From assembly GCA_036583965.1 (NCBI GenBank), contig JAZBQD010000014.1:55371626-55435625 (forward strand): 64,000 nucleotides of DNA, in the 5' to 3' direction. The translations under genes and the position numbers were made by a program. The DNA is from Prunella strophiata (Eukaryota > Chordata > Aves > Passeriformes > Prunellidae). The notes beneath the pieces are model-generated. The model made no database searches. It had not been told where the DNA came from and was given only the letters and a program-made list of their open reading frames with translations. Positions 14,861 through 29,100 of this stretch are shown in pieces; the stretch's first letter is position 1, and the number at the start of each line of letters is the position of its first letter.

Positions 14861-17800
14861 CTCGTTAATGGATACTTTTAAAAAATTTAAACCATTTTAA
14901 GAAACATTTTCCTAAGAAAATGTTTGTGTATCTATAAAAAAATAGCTGCTCTCAGCTTCTCTTGGGTGTGCTATCATTATTTCTTTTACTTTCTGCTGCA
15001 GAAGTTGCACAGAGGTATATAAGCAGGAAGGACAAAAAGAGCTGTGTGTATTAGAAAGTTTTAGACTAACTGTACATTTTTGTTCTCTAAAAAGGGTAGT
15101 AGGTAAAATTTTTAAAATTCTTGAACAGGAAAAATCAGTGCAGACACTCAGTTTAAAGCTGATTTTGTCTGTATGGTATTTACAGAAGCCATCCATGATT
15201 ATTCTAGCTTAGATAAATATTGAATAGAAAAAGATAAACTCGAACAAACATCATACAAAGAATCTTTCTTGAAAAATAATTGTCTGGTGATACTCACAGG
15301 CCTAGTTAGCTGTCCCTTTCTGAAGAGGGACTAACAGCTAATGACACTCTGCCAAAGAAGTTCTGCTGGAGGTCATATTTGATACTTGTGACATTTAAAA
15401 CAGAAATATAGAAAAAAAAAAAAAAGGTGTTAATGCTGGGAAAAGAATCAGTGAACACAAACTGAAGCACAACTGAGTTGTTATTCTTTATATCTATCTA
15501 CAAACACCAGTATTTTCTTTATCCTATGATGCAGCTGGCTGTCTGATACATCCTTATGCTGTTTAAATATGCTAAACATGAAGACCTATTTTAAGTGAAT
15601 TGAAGTATACAATGGGAAGCATGTGTTTAAATGACATTTTGCACAAGATTTTAAAGACATGTTTCCTTGAACTCCATCCTTCATCATCAGTTAATCAACT
15701 GGTATAGACTAGCTACACTGTGGAGTGCAGAAGTGTATGAAACAGGGCATAAGATTCAATTCATGGCTAAAGTACTCCCAAAGATGCCAGAGTCACTGTT
15801 AATGGCCTGGAAGCCAAAAAATCCAGACAAGTAACCTTGAAAATTCAAATGAACCATGGAAATTAGAAAATGTTCTCATGAGAGAACAACCAGGTTCTCT
15901 AGCACCACATATTCATTGAATTTTTTCCTAAACTTTGTGGTTTGGAGATAGCTTTTCACAGGTGATCTAATAGTAAAATGGTGTTTTCTTCTTCAGTTTG
16001 CAGCCCAGCAGGAATATGAAGATATGTTATAGAGCTTTTAAAGAAAAAAAATAATTTTAATGGGAATCTTTAAATTTCCCTTTGGTGTGCTGGATACTTC
16101 TTTTCTGACGATAGCAAATGTTGAGAGAAGCTGCTATTAAGTTCTTTATGGCTCCAAAGTGACAGTACTGAACTCACTAAGGGAAGAAGAAATTGATTGT
16201 CAGAAAAGAAATGGACAAATAAATAAATATGGTAGAAGTCAGAGAAAAATAATTTGCAATACAGCAATTGGAATTGCTGTAAAAAACATGGCTTTAATCT
16301 ACTAGAGAAACCCATTCAATGTGAAGACATGATTTTGATAAGAACAATGGGAGATTAATTACATCCCAGTTTATGGCAGATTATACTATTAAACTGGCAC
16401 AGTAGCCATGTTTGACCTCGCCTACAGAGTAGTTTTTTACAAAATAAGCAAACAAGAGAACAAAACATAGTACCTGTAATAATAACAATGTACAAAACCA
16501 CTGTTTAATTGTAAATTTTGATAATGGAAAACAAGGCAACAAAAAGAAAGTGAGATAATAAACCTTTCTTTTCTAAACACCCCTCGTTCTACTTAATATC
16601 GACAGGATATTTGAGTTCAGAAAGAAAAAGACCACCTCATCTGGACATGAGATTCTTCTCATTCAGATATAGACATTGAGGTCAATGAGATTTACCTCAC
16701 AGGTTTGAGACACCAAATTTATGTATCTACATGTGACTTACATATCCAAGACCTCAGTCCAGTCAGTAAAAAACTGTAGTTTCAGTCAGCTGTCTAAACA
16801 CAGTATTGCCCTCCCATTTAAAATGCCTTTTTAGAGTATCAGAGAAAACCCCATGGGTAGGTATCACAGAGGACTTCAAGGACACTCTTCTGAAGAAGAG
16901 GCCAGAGAGTAGGCAAGAATACCTGAGGCATCGCTCATAAATTCAACCTCTGTGCATGGACAACTGGAGCAAAGCCATTTGATCAATGGATCCAAAGAGC
17001 TATTTAAGCCCCTCCAAAATGGACATCTTCAGCAGATGAACTGAGCTGATCCCTACACACCCCTGCAGAGGACCAGGATAAAATTAGAACTATGAATTAA
17101 GTAACGTGCATCAACTTTCTCTTATGCATACATATTAAGTGGTTGGTTAAACATTATTCTGCAGTGCACATGTTCCACAAATGAGCCAAGCCTTGGGTTC
17201 ATTATTAACCAAGTGAACTCCCACAGCACTAACTTTGACAATCTAGCAGGTAAATCACTGGAAAGAAAGAGGATTATTGTCTTGTCATATGAAGCCACTT
17301 TATTTGGAATACTTCATTCAAATGAAGGAACTACATTCTTAGAAGCAGATTGGCAAATGGCAAGGAGTTCTTCAGAGAACAAAAGAATTAGGAATAAATA
17401 CTTCAATTTTTACTTATTAAATCACTTAAATATTCCAAAGAACTCAGTGCTCAAACAACCACAGACAAGTGATGGAAAGGAAGAATAGTACCAGTGTGAT
17501 ATAGTACAACTCCTTAGGAAAGAAAGGGATTATAGTATGCAGTACTCAGGGTTGTATTTAGAAAACAAAGACAAGAAATATAAAGAGAAACTTCCCAGTC
17601 AGTGATACTTTTTTAGTTATTCAGTAACCTCTGAAATATAGAAATCCCACTTCACAGGATACTGAAAACCAAACTCAATTTAGTAATAGAACATGTGCTT
17701 TAGGAGAGTCTCCTATATCAACAGGGAGACAGATGGGATAATCTGAAAAGCTCATCTATTAGCAACACCTATGATTTTTTCCACACACTATTAGTTGTCA

Positions 17801-18069
17801 GATATTTTGCCAGGAAAGCAACTATCCTGAAAAAGAAACAAGATTTGTCAAGAGAATACCAAATAACTCTTACTCAGAATTCACACTGGTAGGGCCTTAG
17901 CAGGCTGCCTTAAATCATATCTATCCACAAATATTTCTGTTTAGCAGATGATCCTTGGCTAGTACTTATTTTGGACTAGCTTTAAAGTAAAAGATTAAGG
18001 GCATTGAGTATTGATAACTAAATTAAAAGGGCTGGCTGCCAATAGCTATAACAGTAAGTAAAGAATAAA
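14861..18069. other. intronic DNA without recognisable feature
   Basis: Frames at 14912-15196, 16070-16315 and 17213-17488 carry no domain motif and lack flanking splice signals. One A run occurs at 15411-15425. Nothing else is supported. Confidence 0.5.
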
Positions 18070-18119
18070 GAGCATTGCCTGCTCTGTGTCCTCTTGACCA
18101 CACAGAACAATCATTAAGA

Positions 18120-18390
18120 ATTAAGTGCTGTGATTCAGTCCCCCTCCTCCCTTTTCCCCAGGAGGCAATGCCTCACACACCACCAAGTATGCAGTACTCC
18201 GGGAACAAAGCCAAAAGGAGCAACTCGTTCTCTGAATGAGAACAGCTCAAAAATAGGTCTTACCCAAGACAGAGGGGCAGGGGGAGGGGAATGACAATGT
18301 TTCCTGCTATTGCTTATAATGCAATTTTTGTAAATGGAATGAAATTTTTATTAACCCATCTTCTGCTGGCTTTCTTAAATGAAGTTCAGG
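18120..18390. promoter_or_regulatory. weak candidate noncoding regulatory block
   Basis: A compact unique-sequence stretch with a C-rich run (CCCCCTCCTCCC, about 18140) and a G-rich run (GGGGCAGGGGGAGGGG, about 18274-18289), isolated CpGs, then CCTGCTATTGCTTATAATGC and ATTTTTATTAACC. The texture is that of conserved noncoding DNA, but this is inference from appearance only. Confidence 0.22.
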
Positions 18391-20488
18391 ATTTTAGCTG
18401 AGAGGCTACTACAAAAAATCTGCAATAAAATGATACTGTTTCTTTTATTCCTTTACTTCTTTAATCATATATATATATTTATGCTATCTAAATTTTTGTC
18501 TAGCCACTTCATGTAAATTACATTAATGGATAAAGCGTGAAGTTTTGAAGGAAATGCCTTTCACCATCCCATATCCCTTCCTTCTTTTCTCCTCACTTAT
18601 ATCTGCTCCTGGTACACATAAACAAAAAAAAATAGCCAGTAAACAGCTGCATGATACATATTGCAAATATATATGCTTTATACACACACACACCAGCCTA
18701 TATGTGTATATATAAGCATAGACTTGCATTAACCCTTGCAGCTAAACTGAAGACCTAGTAATAATGGCAGTAATGACTTGAAAAATCTTTTCTACAAAAG
18801 ACCAAAGTGTAACTAAAAATAATAGCTGAGGAACAGAGCCTCTTCTGTTGGCTTGAGCTTGCTGTCCTGAGACCGGTTATACAAAAATAAGGGCACCGAC
18901 TTCATTATAGTTGAAAACAGGAACAAACTACAATAAAAGTTATGCAATGTTTGCATCTCTTTAAGTTATTTAATTTATTCTTGGTAGAATGAAACACAAC
19001 TGTTGATTGTCTCAGTTACAATTTCAAAGGGTTTCTTTCTCTTTTGCTTACAATCAACAGCTGAATCATTTCAAATACATGTTATTTTCCATTTGGAAAA
19101 TACCTTGTGATTTGGGTTTTTTTTGGTTTTTTTTTTTTTTGGTTTTTTTTTTCCCTCTAGGCTTTCATTTCTAATGATGTTCAATATTATCATCACTTTC
19201 CTATTTACTCTGCTTGCAGATCAACCTTGATTGTCAGAACAACAGTGTTGCTGGATATGGTTTTTAAAATTAATTCCCTGTAAAGGACTAATTGCTCTAG
19301 AGACCAAAAAATGGGGATGACACTGGAATCATTCAAAAATCCTCCTGTGGCTTTGTTTAGGTGTTTTTAGATTCTACATTGATGATTACAAGGTAGAATA
19401 GGCTAAACACAAATGGTGTTGAATTGAGTGGTATTATACTGATTCATTTAATCAGGCATGTTCAGCATAAAGAAAATATTAAATACTCTCCTGGCTGTGG
19501 CTGACATATGAGTGGCCAGATGACAGAAAAATCTACTCTTGCAGGTGAGAGCCACAGGAATACTGGGGAGGGCAGTCGAGGTTAGCAGAATTGAGCTGAG
19601 CAGCGACAAACAAGCTCTGAATCATTTCAAACTGTGGCTGAACTCCTCCTCCAGCATCCCCTCTCCAGAGGTCTGGCACCCTCTGAAAAGGCTTCAGTAT
19701 GTGACAGATGAATCAGAGAGTATTCCTTGAGGGAATTCCACTGTTGCACGGCTCCTCTTTGTCTCTTGTTCCCTCTAGCGTAACACAGTGCATGCAGTTG
19801 TCACGTTCAAATATTCAGACCCTGGATTTACACACAAATACAGATGTTTGCATCTGCATAATGAATACACCTCCAGTTTTCAGGGTATGCTTAGAATGAA
19901 TCCAGAATTTAATGTCTGATTAAATTAGGAGGATGTGCACTGTGATTTTATATAAACTTCATGGAACAGTTCTCAGATCAACAGTCTGTGAATTTTTACC
20001 ATTAGATACCAATGTCTTTCAGTTGTTCCAATATTTTATTTTTATTCTTTTTAGTACTCTGCATACTGGAATGGGCCATGTCTCAGATATGTTTTAGCAT
20101 GAAAAAAGTATTACAGTAGATGTAAAATGGAATATTTGAACATTTTTTCTTGACTGAATAGTCTTCCTGTAACCTTGACTTTTAAATACCTTGGAACAAA
20201 CTGGATGCTAAGCTTACATTGCAGTTGCTGGAGGGGGGAAAAAAGCCTTCATCCAAACAGCAATCAATATTATTTTCCAATAAGCATCTGAGATAGGTCA
20301 GCACATTGGTAAGCACTCATTTCTCTGTGCAATTTACAGGTAGAAGCTAGGATAGATATCTGAAGCTTGTATATCTACATTTTTGATGACTGTTGTCAGA
20401 GAAATCAGCACAAACCCAAATGACCAATGCAAGTTTAAAAATGTACCTTTGTGCTTGTCCTCTTCTCTTTTCCCCTAGACTTCATCAA
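18391..20488. other. intronic DNA with minor low-complexity tracts
   Basis: Short AT and CA/TG-rich runs at about 18465-18480 and 18680-18715, and a T-rich tract with GG interruptions at 19111-19153. Around 19540-19730 sequence is slightly less AT-rich with a GCAGGTGAGA donor-like motif, but no acceptor or conserved frame accompanies it. Confidence 0.5.
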
Positions 20489-21240
20489 GGAATCACAAAA
20501 TCTTAGTGGTTGAACTTGGTGTGGACATTTGGAAATCCTTTAACACCTACGCTCAGAAGAGCTAAAGCAGATTGCCCAGAGCTGTGTCCAGGTAGGTTGT
20601 GAATATCCCACACAATCCCACTGTGTTTGACCACTCTCAAAGTTAAAAAAAAAAAAAAAAAAAAATTCTTAGGCATAAATGAAATTTTCAGTACTTAAAT
20701 TTACATCGATTGTCTCTTGTCCTTTCACTGGGGCATCACTGAGGTAAATCAGGTTCTCTTCTTTAGAAGAGTACCATCAAGTACCTCCAGAAATGGGTAA
20801 GGATCCACTTGAGCTTTCTTATTCTCCAGGCTAAATAGGAGAGATGCTGCAAGCCCTTAACATCTTTGTGGTCCTTTGCTGGACTTGCCCGAGTAAGTCC
20901 ATGTTTCCCTCATGCTGGGGAGACCAGCACTGGACATACCACTCCTGCTTTGTCTTGCTGGTACTCACCAGAGATGAAGGCAACTCCTTCTGACCTGCTG
21001 GCAATGCCCAGTCTAACGCAGTCCAGAAGGCTCTTGGTCTTCACTGCAAGAGAGCTCAGCTGGCTCAGGCACAATTTGCTGCCTATCAAGGCTTCCTTAT
21101 TCTGCAAAGCAGTTTTCCAGCCAGTCAGTCCCCAGCTTGTACAGATGTATGGTGCTATTTTTGTTTGGCTGCAAAACTCAGTATTTTCCTTTGTTAAACT
21201 TCACAAGCTTAATACTTCCATTCATTATAGACATCAAGAA
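20489..21240 (-). mobile_element. old CR1 LINE, diverged 3' fragment
   Basis: In the minus orientation this carries the CR1 3' region. Read on the plus strand it starts AATCACAAAATCTTAGTGGTTG, then shows AGATTGCCCAGAGC and GTGTCCAGGTAGGTTGTGAATAT, followed further on by blocks such as ATTCTCCAGGCTAAA, TGGTCCTTTGCTGGACTTGC, ATGCTGGGGAGACCAGCACTGGA and CTTCTGACCTGCTGGCAATGCCC. Divergence is much higher than in the copies near 38-41 kb. A 22-base A run (20645-20666) interrupts it, either slippage or a small insertion. The 127-codon plus frame and 65-codon minus frame inside are remnants or chance, not genes. Confidence 0.75.
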
Positions 21241-22968
21241 GTCAATTAATCCAATTTTTTTTTTAGCTTCAAAGAGTAATTCATCCACCTATTGCACCAA
21301 GTAATGACTGGGAGAAAGGGTCACAGCTCTCTCCACATCTGTGGCCAGTCACAGACTGAAGAGTATTTGATGTTTTCTTTATGCTAAATATGTTTGCTTG
21401 CTTCACAAAAATTCACTCTTAATGCCTTATGCATTCTCATTTCAAGAAAATATGGATCCTAAATGTCTTCTAAATGTGGTTGTGATGGTGCTCAGCTCTT
21501 CTTTGATTCCTGGTATTCAAAATGCAAATGCTCCTCCAATAGCAGCCTTCCCTCAATCTAAGGCATGTCTTTTATTTGCTATGTTAATTTTAGTCTTTAG
21601 TTAACTTACCCACTGAGTCAAAAAGTTTTATTTTTAGTTGCAATAATTTAAAGCTATTTCTGTAATATTTTATAAAGCTCATGAGATCAATATTCATTAT
21701 TCCTACATCCAGTCAAATTCAGTACCTTTAATATGTCTTGATTTTTTCACACACACCACATACATTAGGCCTGATTTTCAAGTTTCCTTAATATGAACTA
21801 TTTTTTTCCATGATACTTTAATCAATTTTAAGAGTTCATGTCATGGTAGCTTTCAGCAAAGAGAGAAAAGAACTGAAGTCAGTAAATTTAGATTTTTTTT
21901 TCTAGAGCAAATGTAGAAAAGTGGTTGTTTTTTATAATTTGCACTAGTCATTGAATAATTTTTGTATTGCCATAGGCAGTTTAAAGTCCAATGACAGTTC
22001 ATACATTAAAATCATAACATGAAATTCACTTATAATTAAAGTATGGATTATTTTACAAAACTGTCTGGGATCTTTAAAAAAATAATTGAATAATAAAGTT
22101 ATAGGTATGCTAGTTAAAGGAACAACACAGACAAAGGGAAATGTATATGTAAAGGAAAAAAGAAGAAATAACTATTCTTGCACCCCATAGGTTTTGTAAA
22201 CCCTTATGGCTAAAATGATAAGTACTGCTACTTGTGGAAAGAACTCCTTTCCAAAGTACATTTTTATGATGGAATTATATCATACTAGACTCCTGCTGGA
22301 ATTCTTTTCCCCAAAAATATTTTCTTAAGAGTAATTGTCACACAAATCACCCCATTAAGCCAGGTTCTGAAATTCTCATTCATTTTTCCATCTACTGAAG
22401 TGGCCTTCAATAACCCTTTCAAAAAATGACAGAGCTCCCCCTCTGGCATGCCCTCTCCAGAGCTGTGACTCCTTTTGAAGATAGGTCAGCTGGTGCAATA
22501 CAGACCATGGAATGCCAAAAGCAGACTGTTGAGATAGGCCTATCATTTGAAGTCATGCATGCTTTTCTCCACCTTTTTGTTACCATCTCTTCCTAATTTT
22601 TTAAGGCTGCTGGGAGCCAAACTGGCCCCTGGCATAAGTAAGGCAATCTTAGCAGCCACTTTGCTGGGCTTAATTATTGCAGTGATGCAGAAGGGCAGTG
22701 CATTTCTTTTTGTATTTTTACTGTCCTTGGTAGAATACTACTGAAGGACAAAGCAGACAATGTAATATATGTCACAACATATTACAGAATTTCCATGAGG
22801 CCATATATATATTTTTTGAAGCAACTTCAAAAAGAACTTTACACTTAAAAATGTAAATCTCTAAAAAAAAGATAAACCCACCAAACATAACTAGAAGAAA
22901 AGGACGGTGTTTGAGAACTTTGCTGTGTCTTCAACTTTTTTCCTGCTAAAGCATATTCTGCAATCTCA

Positions 22969-22971
<3 letters not shown>
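21241..22971. other. intronic DNA without recognisable feature
   Basis: AT-rich sequence with no supported gene. The block at 22360-22560 is somewhat less AT-rich and unique but has no motif I can name. Confidence 0.5.
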
Positions 22972-23017
<46 letters not shown>

Positions 23018-23100
23018 ACAAATAAACCAGACCCCTCTCCCCCCCCAAAAAAAAAAAAACAACAAAAAATTAACCTCAAAATTATAAAAAATCAAACCAA
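22972..23100. repeat. A42 tract and A-rich low-complexity DNA
   Basis: A 42-base uninterrupted A run (22972-23013), then AC-rich spacer, CCCCCCC, A13 and further A/C-rich sequence. The overlapping poly-Lys and poly-Phe frames are artefacts. No adjacent retrotransposon body ends at this tail. Confidence 0.92.
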
Positions 23101-26100
23101 AAGCAAACACAAACTGCTTCCAAAAATATTCCAATTTGAAAAGCTTAGATCCATAAGACCTGGTATATACAGGTGTTTCCAATAACTTCTCAAATTCCTT
23201 CTTGATTTCAAGACACTGCAAGTTTTTTTTTAAAAACCACCAATAGTGTTTTCACTAAATTACTTTTCCTTTGTTCTTGCTTTCTTTATTTGTGTGAACT
23301 CTAGGCTGTTTTCCTTCCAGGTCTGTCATCAAGCAACCCACATAAACACTTGCTTGTCATTGCTTCCACCTGAGCAGGACTGATTACTTTAGTGCATTTT
23401 GTTAGCTTTTATATTTTTTTATGTCATAGAAACATAAGTTGATGCCATAGGGAAAGGTTGTTGATATCTACTATTGCTGTGCTCCTTTGTTGAGAGAGTA
23501 CAGAATAGCACGCTATTTTACTTGGACAAAAATGGCTTTTTCAGACCAATCTAGAGTCACATTAGGGATTGCACTTTTACTGCTGATCACAGGTGTTCTG
23601 TGGCATGATGAGCAGTTGCATGGCTGCATCCTGAGGCAGCAGCTCTCCTCACAGCCACACGCACAGCAGGCCCCAGTGCTGCGGGCAGTGGAATGATTCT
23701 GTTACTTCGAAATAACAATTCTTTTCTTGACACCCTTTTTCTTTTGAACTAGATACTGCAGCATCAATAACAAAACACCTCTGAATTGTATTGAAACCTA
23801 CAGCTTTCTATAAAGGCTGTCTTTTCCCCTGATTAATGCAGCTTTTCTTCAGCACTCTACCTCTGAATGGTTTGTCTGCTGTGTGTTTTCCTTCTCTAAA
23901 CCAAAGCTGTCACTGCAAAATGCAAAAATGTTAAGAATGTGAGCAGGAAGATTTGACTAACTTTCATTTCTAACCTTCTAATTTCTGTCTGCCATGATCA
24001 TGTATAGATTTTAATGTTATTAACATGATTATAATGTATGTTTCCATCAGATTTCCTCTTTAAAAGTCAGTCATTTAAAGGAATCACTCCAATGTAAAAT
24101 CCATGCTTTTGTATGAATTGTTTTTAGCTATTATTGAAAAGAATATTTGAAGTTATAATTTCAGAGAGAGGAAAAAAAAAATTGTTCTGGATCTTCAGTC
24201 TTTATTTTCTGCACAGAACCACCTTCTTTTGTATCATCATTCTGTTCCCTCATTGCCTTCAATTCAAATAAAAGCATAATTTGGTTAAGTTCATAAGAAA
24301 TGACAGTATAATAATTCTCAAGAAAGTCTACGTTAATTTTTTTTTTCCTTTCTTGACACAGCTACTGTTAAGCTTAAACTAGATTCCTGTTTGTTACTCT
24401 AGCAGAAGAGAAGAAAATCTGCTGTACCGTCAGAACAGTTAATCATTAGTGAGGGCCAAAGAATCATGTCCTGTTTTAATCATGATGTCAAGAAAAATGT
24501 TTCCATTTATTTGAAAACATGTCATAAGTGAGAAATTGCAGGATGCTTTTGTTTTTCATTAAAGGTATTGGCATTTTATCTCTGATTCTTCACAAAGTAG
24601 CACCAGTTATTTCATCCTTGTGCTCATCAGCATTAGAATCATTAAAGACAGTGAAAAGCAGTTAAACTTTCTAGGACCTGGATATTGATCTAATTAAAAA
24701 GAAATCTTCTCAGGTTTATTTTTATTAGATTTCTTAATAAGAAATAAAAGTGCAGGACCTGCACAGCAGTCATGCTATTCTTTATTAAGTCTGTTTCTTC
24801 TGTGGACATGTCATCAGGGATGTCAGATTCAGCCCTTGCATTGTTTTGCCTATACAGACTCTGATTTGTAGATTAATGTGTCTTTGCTACACCTTTTTCC
24901 AGCTAAGATATTTTGGAAGGACTATGGATGTCTTCTACATGATGTATTTCATTATATTTTGCCTAAAGTTAGACTTCACATTATCTACACTCTATTTCTA
25001 TTCTCAGATAGTCACACTCGGGCTCCCTCTGCAGCCAAAAACTTACAGGAAACTATTAATTTACCCACATACCCTAGGTACTTTAAGGATGAGAGAAATC
25101 ACTCACTCCTAGGGTCAGTTTGGCTCCATAGAATTTAGATGTGATTCTCAATGTCTACACTTCAGTGAGTCCAATTCCTTGTCTGTCTTTTTCATCCACA
25201 ACTTGCCTGATGTGCAATTAAACCACGTCTCTATCACTCTACAGGAGTCTAGTCAACAACTGAAAACTAAACCCGCATATCATATTTAATTAGGCAATTT
25301 AACCATGCTGACTTTAGGATTGTAGTTCTTTCTGATTCACATTTGGAAACAAAACCCAGACTGTTTAGAAAGAAACTGTCACATTGAACGGCAGCTGAAG
25401 GAGCTCTCCAAATCATAGTATCACTTTTCCCTGATAAATCAGCTCTTGAGGAGATTTCTCCATCACTCTAGGAAGATAGGGACAGAGCAGACAAATTGTG
25501 ATGTTGAGGTCCAGGAAGGTGGGGAATTTGAATTATACTGCAAGCCAACAGTACTGAGAATTTAAAATAGAATCTACTTCTGTTGCCTCTTCCATATAAA
25601 GGTCTCTGGGCTTAGCTTAGGTTCAATGTAAAGAGATATTTTTAAGAGTCATTAGTGAGGCAGTATAATTTTAGTATATACATCTTGCATATGAGGTTTA
25701 TTCAGTTTGCAGTTTACAAAATTGAAAGAAGATCAGAGGTGATCTTAAAAGCTAGCATTGCATGGGGATAACCACATGGCTCACCCATCTCACCAGAAAA
25801 AGACTGAAATTCTATGACTGAACACCAGGCAATAATGTTCTTAAAAATATTTTCAAAATTTGAAGTACTGAAAATGTATGGCACCTTCTAACCTCTCAAG
25901 TCTGCTCTATTCAGGAAGAACCAATAAAAAAGCAAAAATTTATTGGAGTCAGGATAGATTCCTTGAAAGTAATTTACATCTGTATTTCATAGAAAATATT
26001 GCTGGGTAAATACTGATAAAGCAAACCTAGATATAATTCTAGGCAATTTCAAACAAGAAATTTAGTTGATTATCTAGCATCAAACCTCTTTCTCATGAGT

Positions 26101-29100
26101 CAATCTGTTAAGTTATAAAGCATTATTAGTGGTATATTGTTAGACTTATAAAATTAATACATGTTAGAAGAAATGTAGGAAGTTCATTTTTTTTCACCTT
26201 GGTTATGAAAAACATATTTTGAACTTTTGGAGAGTCATCTCAGTAAATTCAGTCACCAAATGGTTTTCTTTTGTTTAGGAGCTGTATGATTGACTGATTC
26301 TTAATAAGTGCAAAAAATAGCTGTAGGCAAACAACAATACTAAGCTTGCAGTGCACAGAAGTGAGCTGAAAAACAGATGCCAGCCCTCAGCTCTTCCTGT
26401 ATAATTTGTACATGGCAACGATAGCAAAGTGATTCCTTAAGCATATTTTCTAGCTTATTATTCACTACTATCTTATTTCATGTGGCACTTCAAAATGCTC
26501 TTTTATACCTAGGTTGCTAGAACAGGATATCAGCAGCTTTTTCCTAGTGCATAAAATTGAAAGGCTGCTACTTAGAGGAGGCACCATTAAAAATCTGAAT
26601 TTGCCAGCAGTTAAAGCCCAATTCTACACCTAGAATAGAAAAGCAATTATGGTATGCTGCTGTATTTAGAAGTGTTGGCAAGTCTTGATCTCTTAAGGGT
26701 GACTTCTGTTCATAATAAGCCCAGAAGCAGTGCAAGTAGGTAAGGCAGAATGAAAAAATTTGTCAGGATTTAAGCTTCAAACAATAAAATTCCATTACAT
26801 TTCAAGGTAATTTCATTTTATAAAAAATGTTGTTGGTTCTCCTGATTTCAGAAATTAGTTTGGAATCACATCTTTTTGTTTATTTTGTGAAAGTAATCCT
26901 AGTGTTTGACATGAAGTACTTAATCTCACTGTTCAACTTTAAAATGAACACCACTAACAATTCCTGACTATACAGTGCCCAAAGGGGATGAAAATCAAAT
27001 GACTTAACATTCTAATTTTTTCCAGAATACAATCCTGCTGCCTCAGGTGAAATCAAAACAAATTCACAGTACTGCAAAGAGTATGTGTGTTCTACCATAC
27101 AGAAGTGTCTTAATGGCATTGCATAGAGTGCAGCATGTTGAGCACATTCACTGCCCATCTTGTGCATTTGTTAAAATAGAAATATACCTGGCATTTTTGA
27201 GATAGACTCAAAAGATTAGGAGGATAAAATTATTAAGAGCTGTTCCTTTTGTAACTGAAAAAGGTCTTGTATTTGAAGGGACCAGTGAGCTGACTAGATT
27301 CCAGTATTGTTGCACATAAGCTGGATTTGCACTAACAATACAGTACTGATTATACCTTAAAGCAAGATTTACTTTCCTGTAGAAGATCATCCCTCTTTAT
27401 TTACTGAGCTAAGCACTTCATGGGCATTGCCTTGTCTAGCATGAAATGAAGGAGCTTGTATTGAAAAAAGGCTGCTGATGAATGAAGAGCTATGTATGCT
27501 GTAATATATTTTAATTATTTATCATTTATGCATTTAAAATGGTTGTAAGAAACACACTTTTGTGAAGAATTGATACTAATGTTGTCAATTACCATATATA
27601 GCCTTTGGAATGTAGTGACAAAGTTCTCTACTCCTGTGTTGTCCCAAATTGGAGCATGGATGGATGTCAGCTTGATCAATCACATTCAGGTGAGATTTTT
27701 ACCCTAAAAGTTAAAATCTCTGGGTTTTTCTTAATACTCAAAATACTCAAAACTTGTATTTTTATCTAATTAAAAAATGTAATTCATAGAATCATAAAAT
27801 ATTTGTTAATCCAAGGAAAACAAAATATTCCTTAAAAGCCACAGCAATTGCAAATGAAAGGTAAAAATATTAAATTTATTTTGTTTGCTAAAAATGAGAA
27901 AACTTACTTGATGCTGTAACAGTGTGTGGTCACTGGATATTCACATCTTCATATACGTCAAGGGTCTTAAAATACATTTTTTGTTTTATTGCTACAGCAT
28001 CCTCTCTGGTATTAAAACACTAATCTGTTACTCAAATGATGTATTATTAAATCAAAATAATTGCATTTCTTTTACTTTGTCAATACAAGGTTTGTATTTG
28101 AAATGCAGCTAAAGAGAAAAAGTTAAGACAGGAAATTTTCAAGAATTCAGGAAAAGTGTCTCCATATTAGCCTGAACAGAGCTCATTCTATCCCTTTTAA
28201 ATGTAATTTCTGTTCTAAGAATTTAGGATACTGTGGGTCAGAAAACTGGCACACAGAAATCCCACTAGCAGCACAATTCTGGAGCTCAGGTACCTGAAAA
28301 GTGATACAAATCATAAGAATGAAAATCCAATCTCATTCATTTTACTTAGCAGATGAAACAAGGAACAGATTCAGAAAACTCCAACTATATGCAGACCTCA
28401 TTCAGGCCAGTTCGCATGAGCACTAGCATGAATTAAATAAAGACGAGATCTAAAAATTTGGTTTAGTAGGATTTGTAATTATGTATGCCAAGGTTTGGCT
28501 CTTCTTTGAAGAATATCAATCTTTCTACATGCTTTTGCATGTCTGTGTTTCTCTTCAGTACCAAATGTTTACAAATCTGTAGTAACAATCAAAACGTTAC
28601 TACTCTGCCAGTGTAGTTTGGACTTAACTGATAGCAGGAGTGGCTGTTATTTTGGATATTTTGGGTCATGGAAGAGAATGATGAATTTCAGTTTCATGAG
28701 TGACCTTGTGTAGAGATCCATAGAGCAGTTCTGTGCACATAATTAGATAGGAATAACAGTAACAATGGTTGTGACTCTGACCTTCATTGGTGCTAATCTG
28801 AAAGTCTACATAGACAGGCAGACATTTCAAATGTCATAATTTGATGGCAAATGCTTTTTGCAAAGTAAGAGAAATATTTCCTCCTGTTATTCCTCTTCAA
28901 GAAAATGAGACTAATCCTCATGAAATTATGAACCCCATTGAGGAGGTCTTCCAATTCCTTATATTTTAACTGCAAGTTGAATATTTCACATTGTCTTACT
29001 TTTGATCTGGTAGATTACCTTATATCTTTTATTGACTTTCTCACAGTCATGGGTAGTCATCTAAAGATATAGATTTTCCTATATTAAAATCAGGATGGAC

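Noticed and set aside
20866..21249. 127-codon plus-strand frame
   Set aside because: Lies entirely within an old minus-strand CR1 copy.
27781..27850. CATAGAATCATAAAAT resembling the CR1 terminal octamer
   Set aside because: Only about 16 bases match and the adjacent CR1 body is missing.
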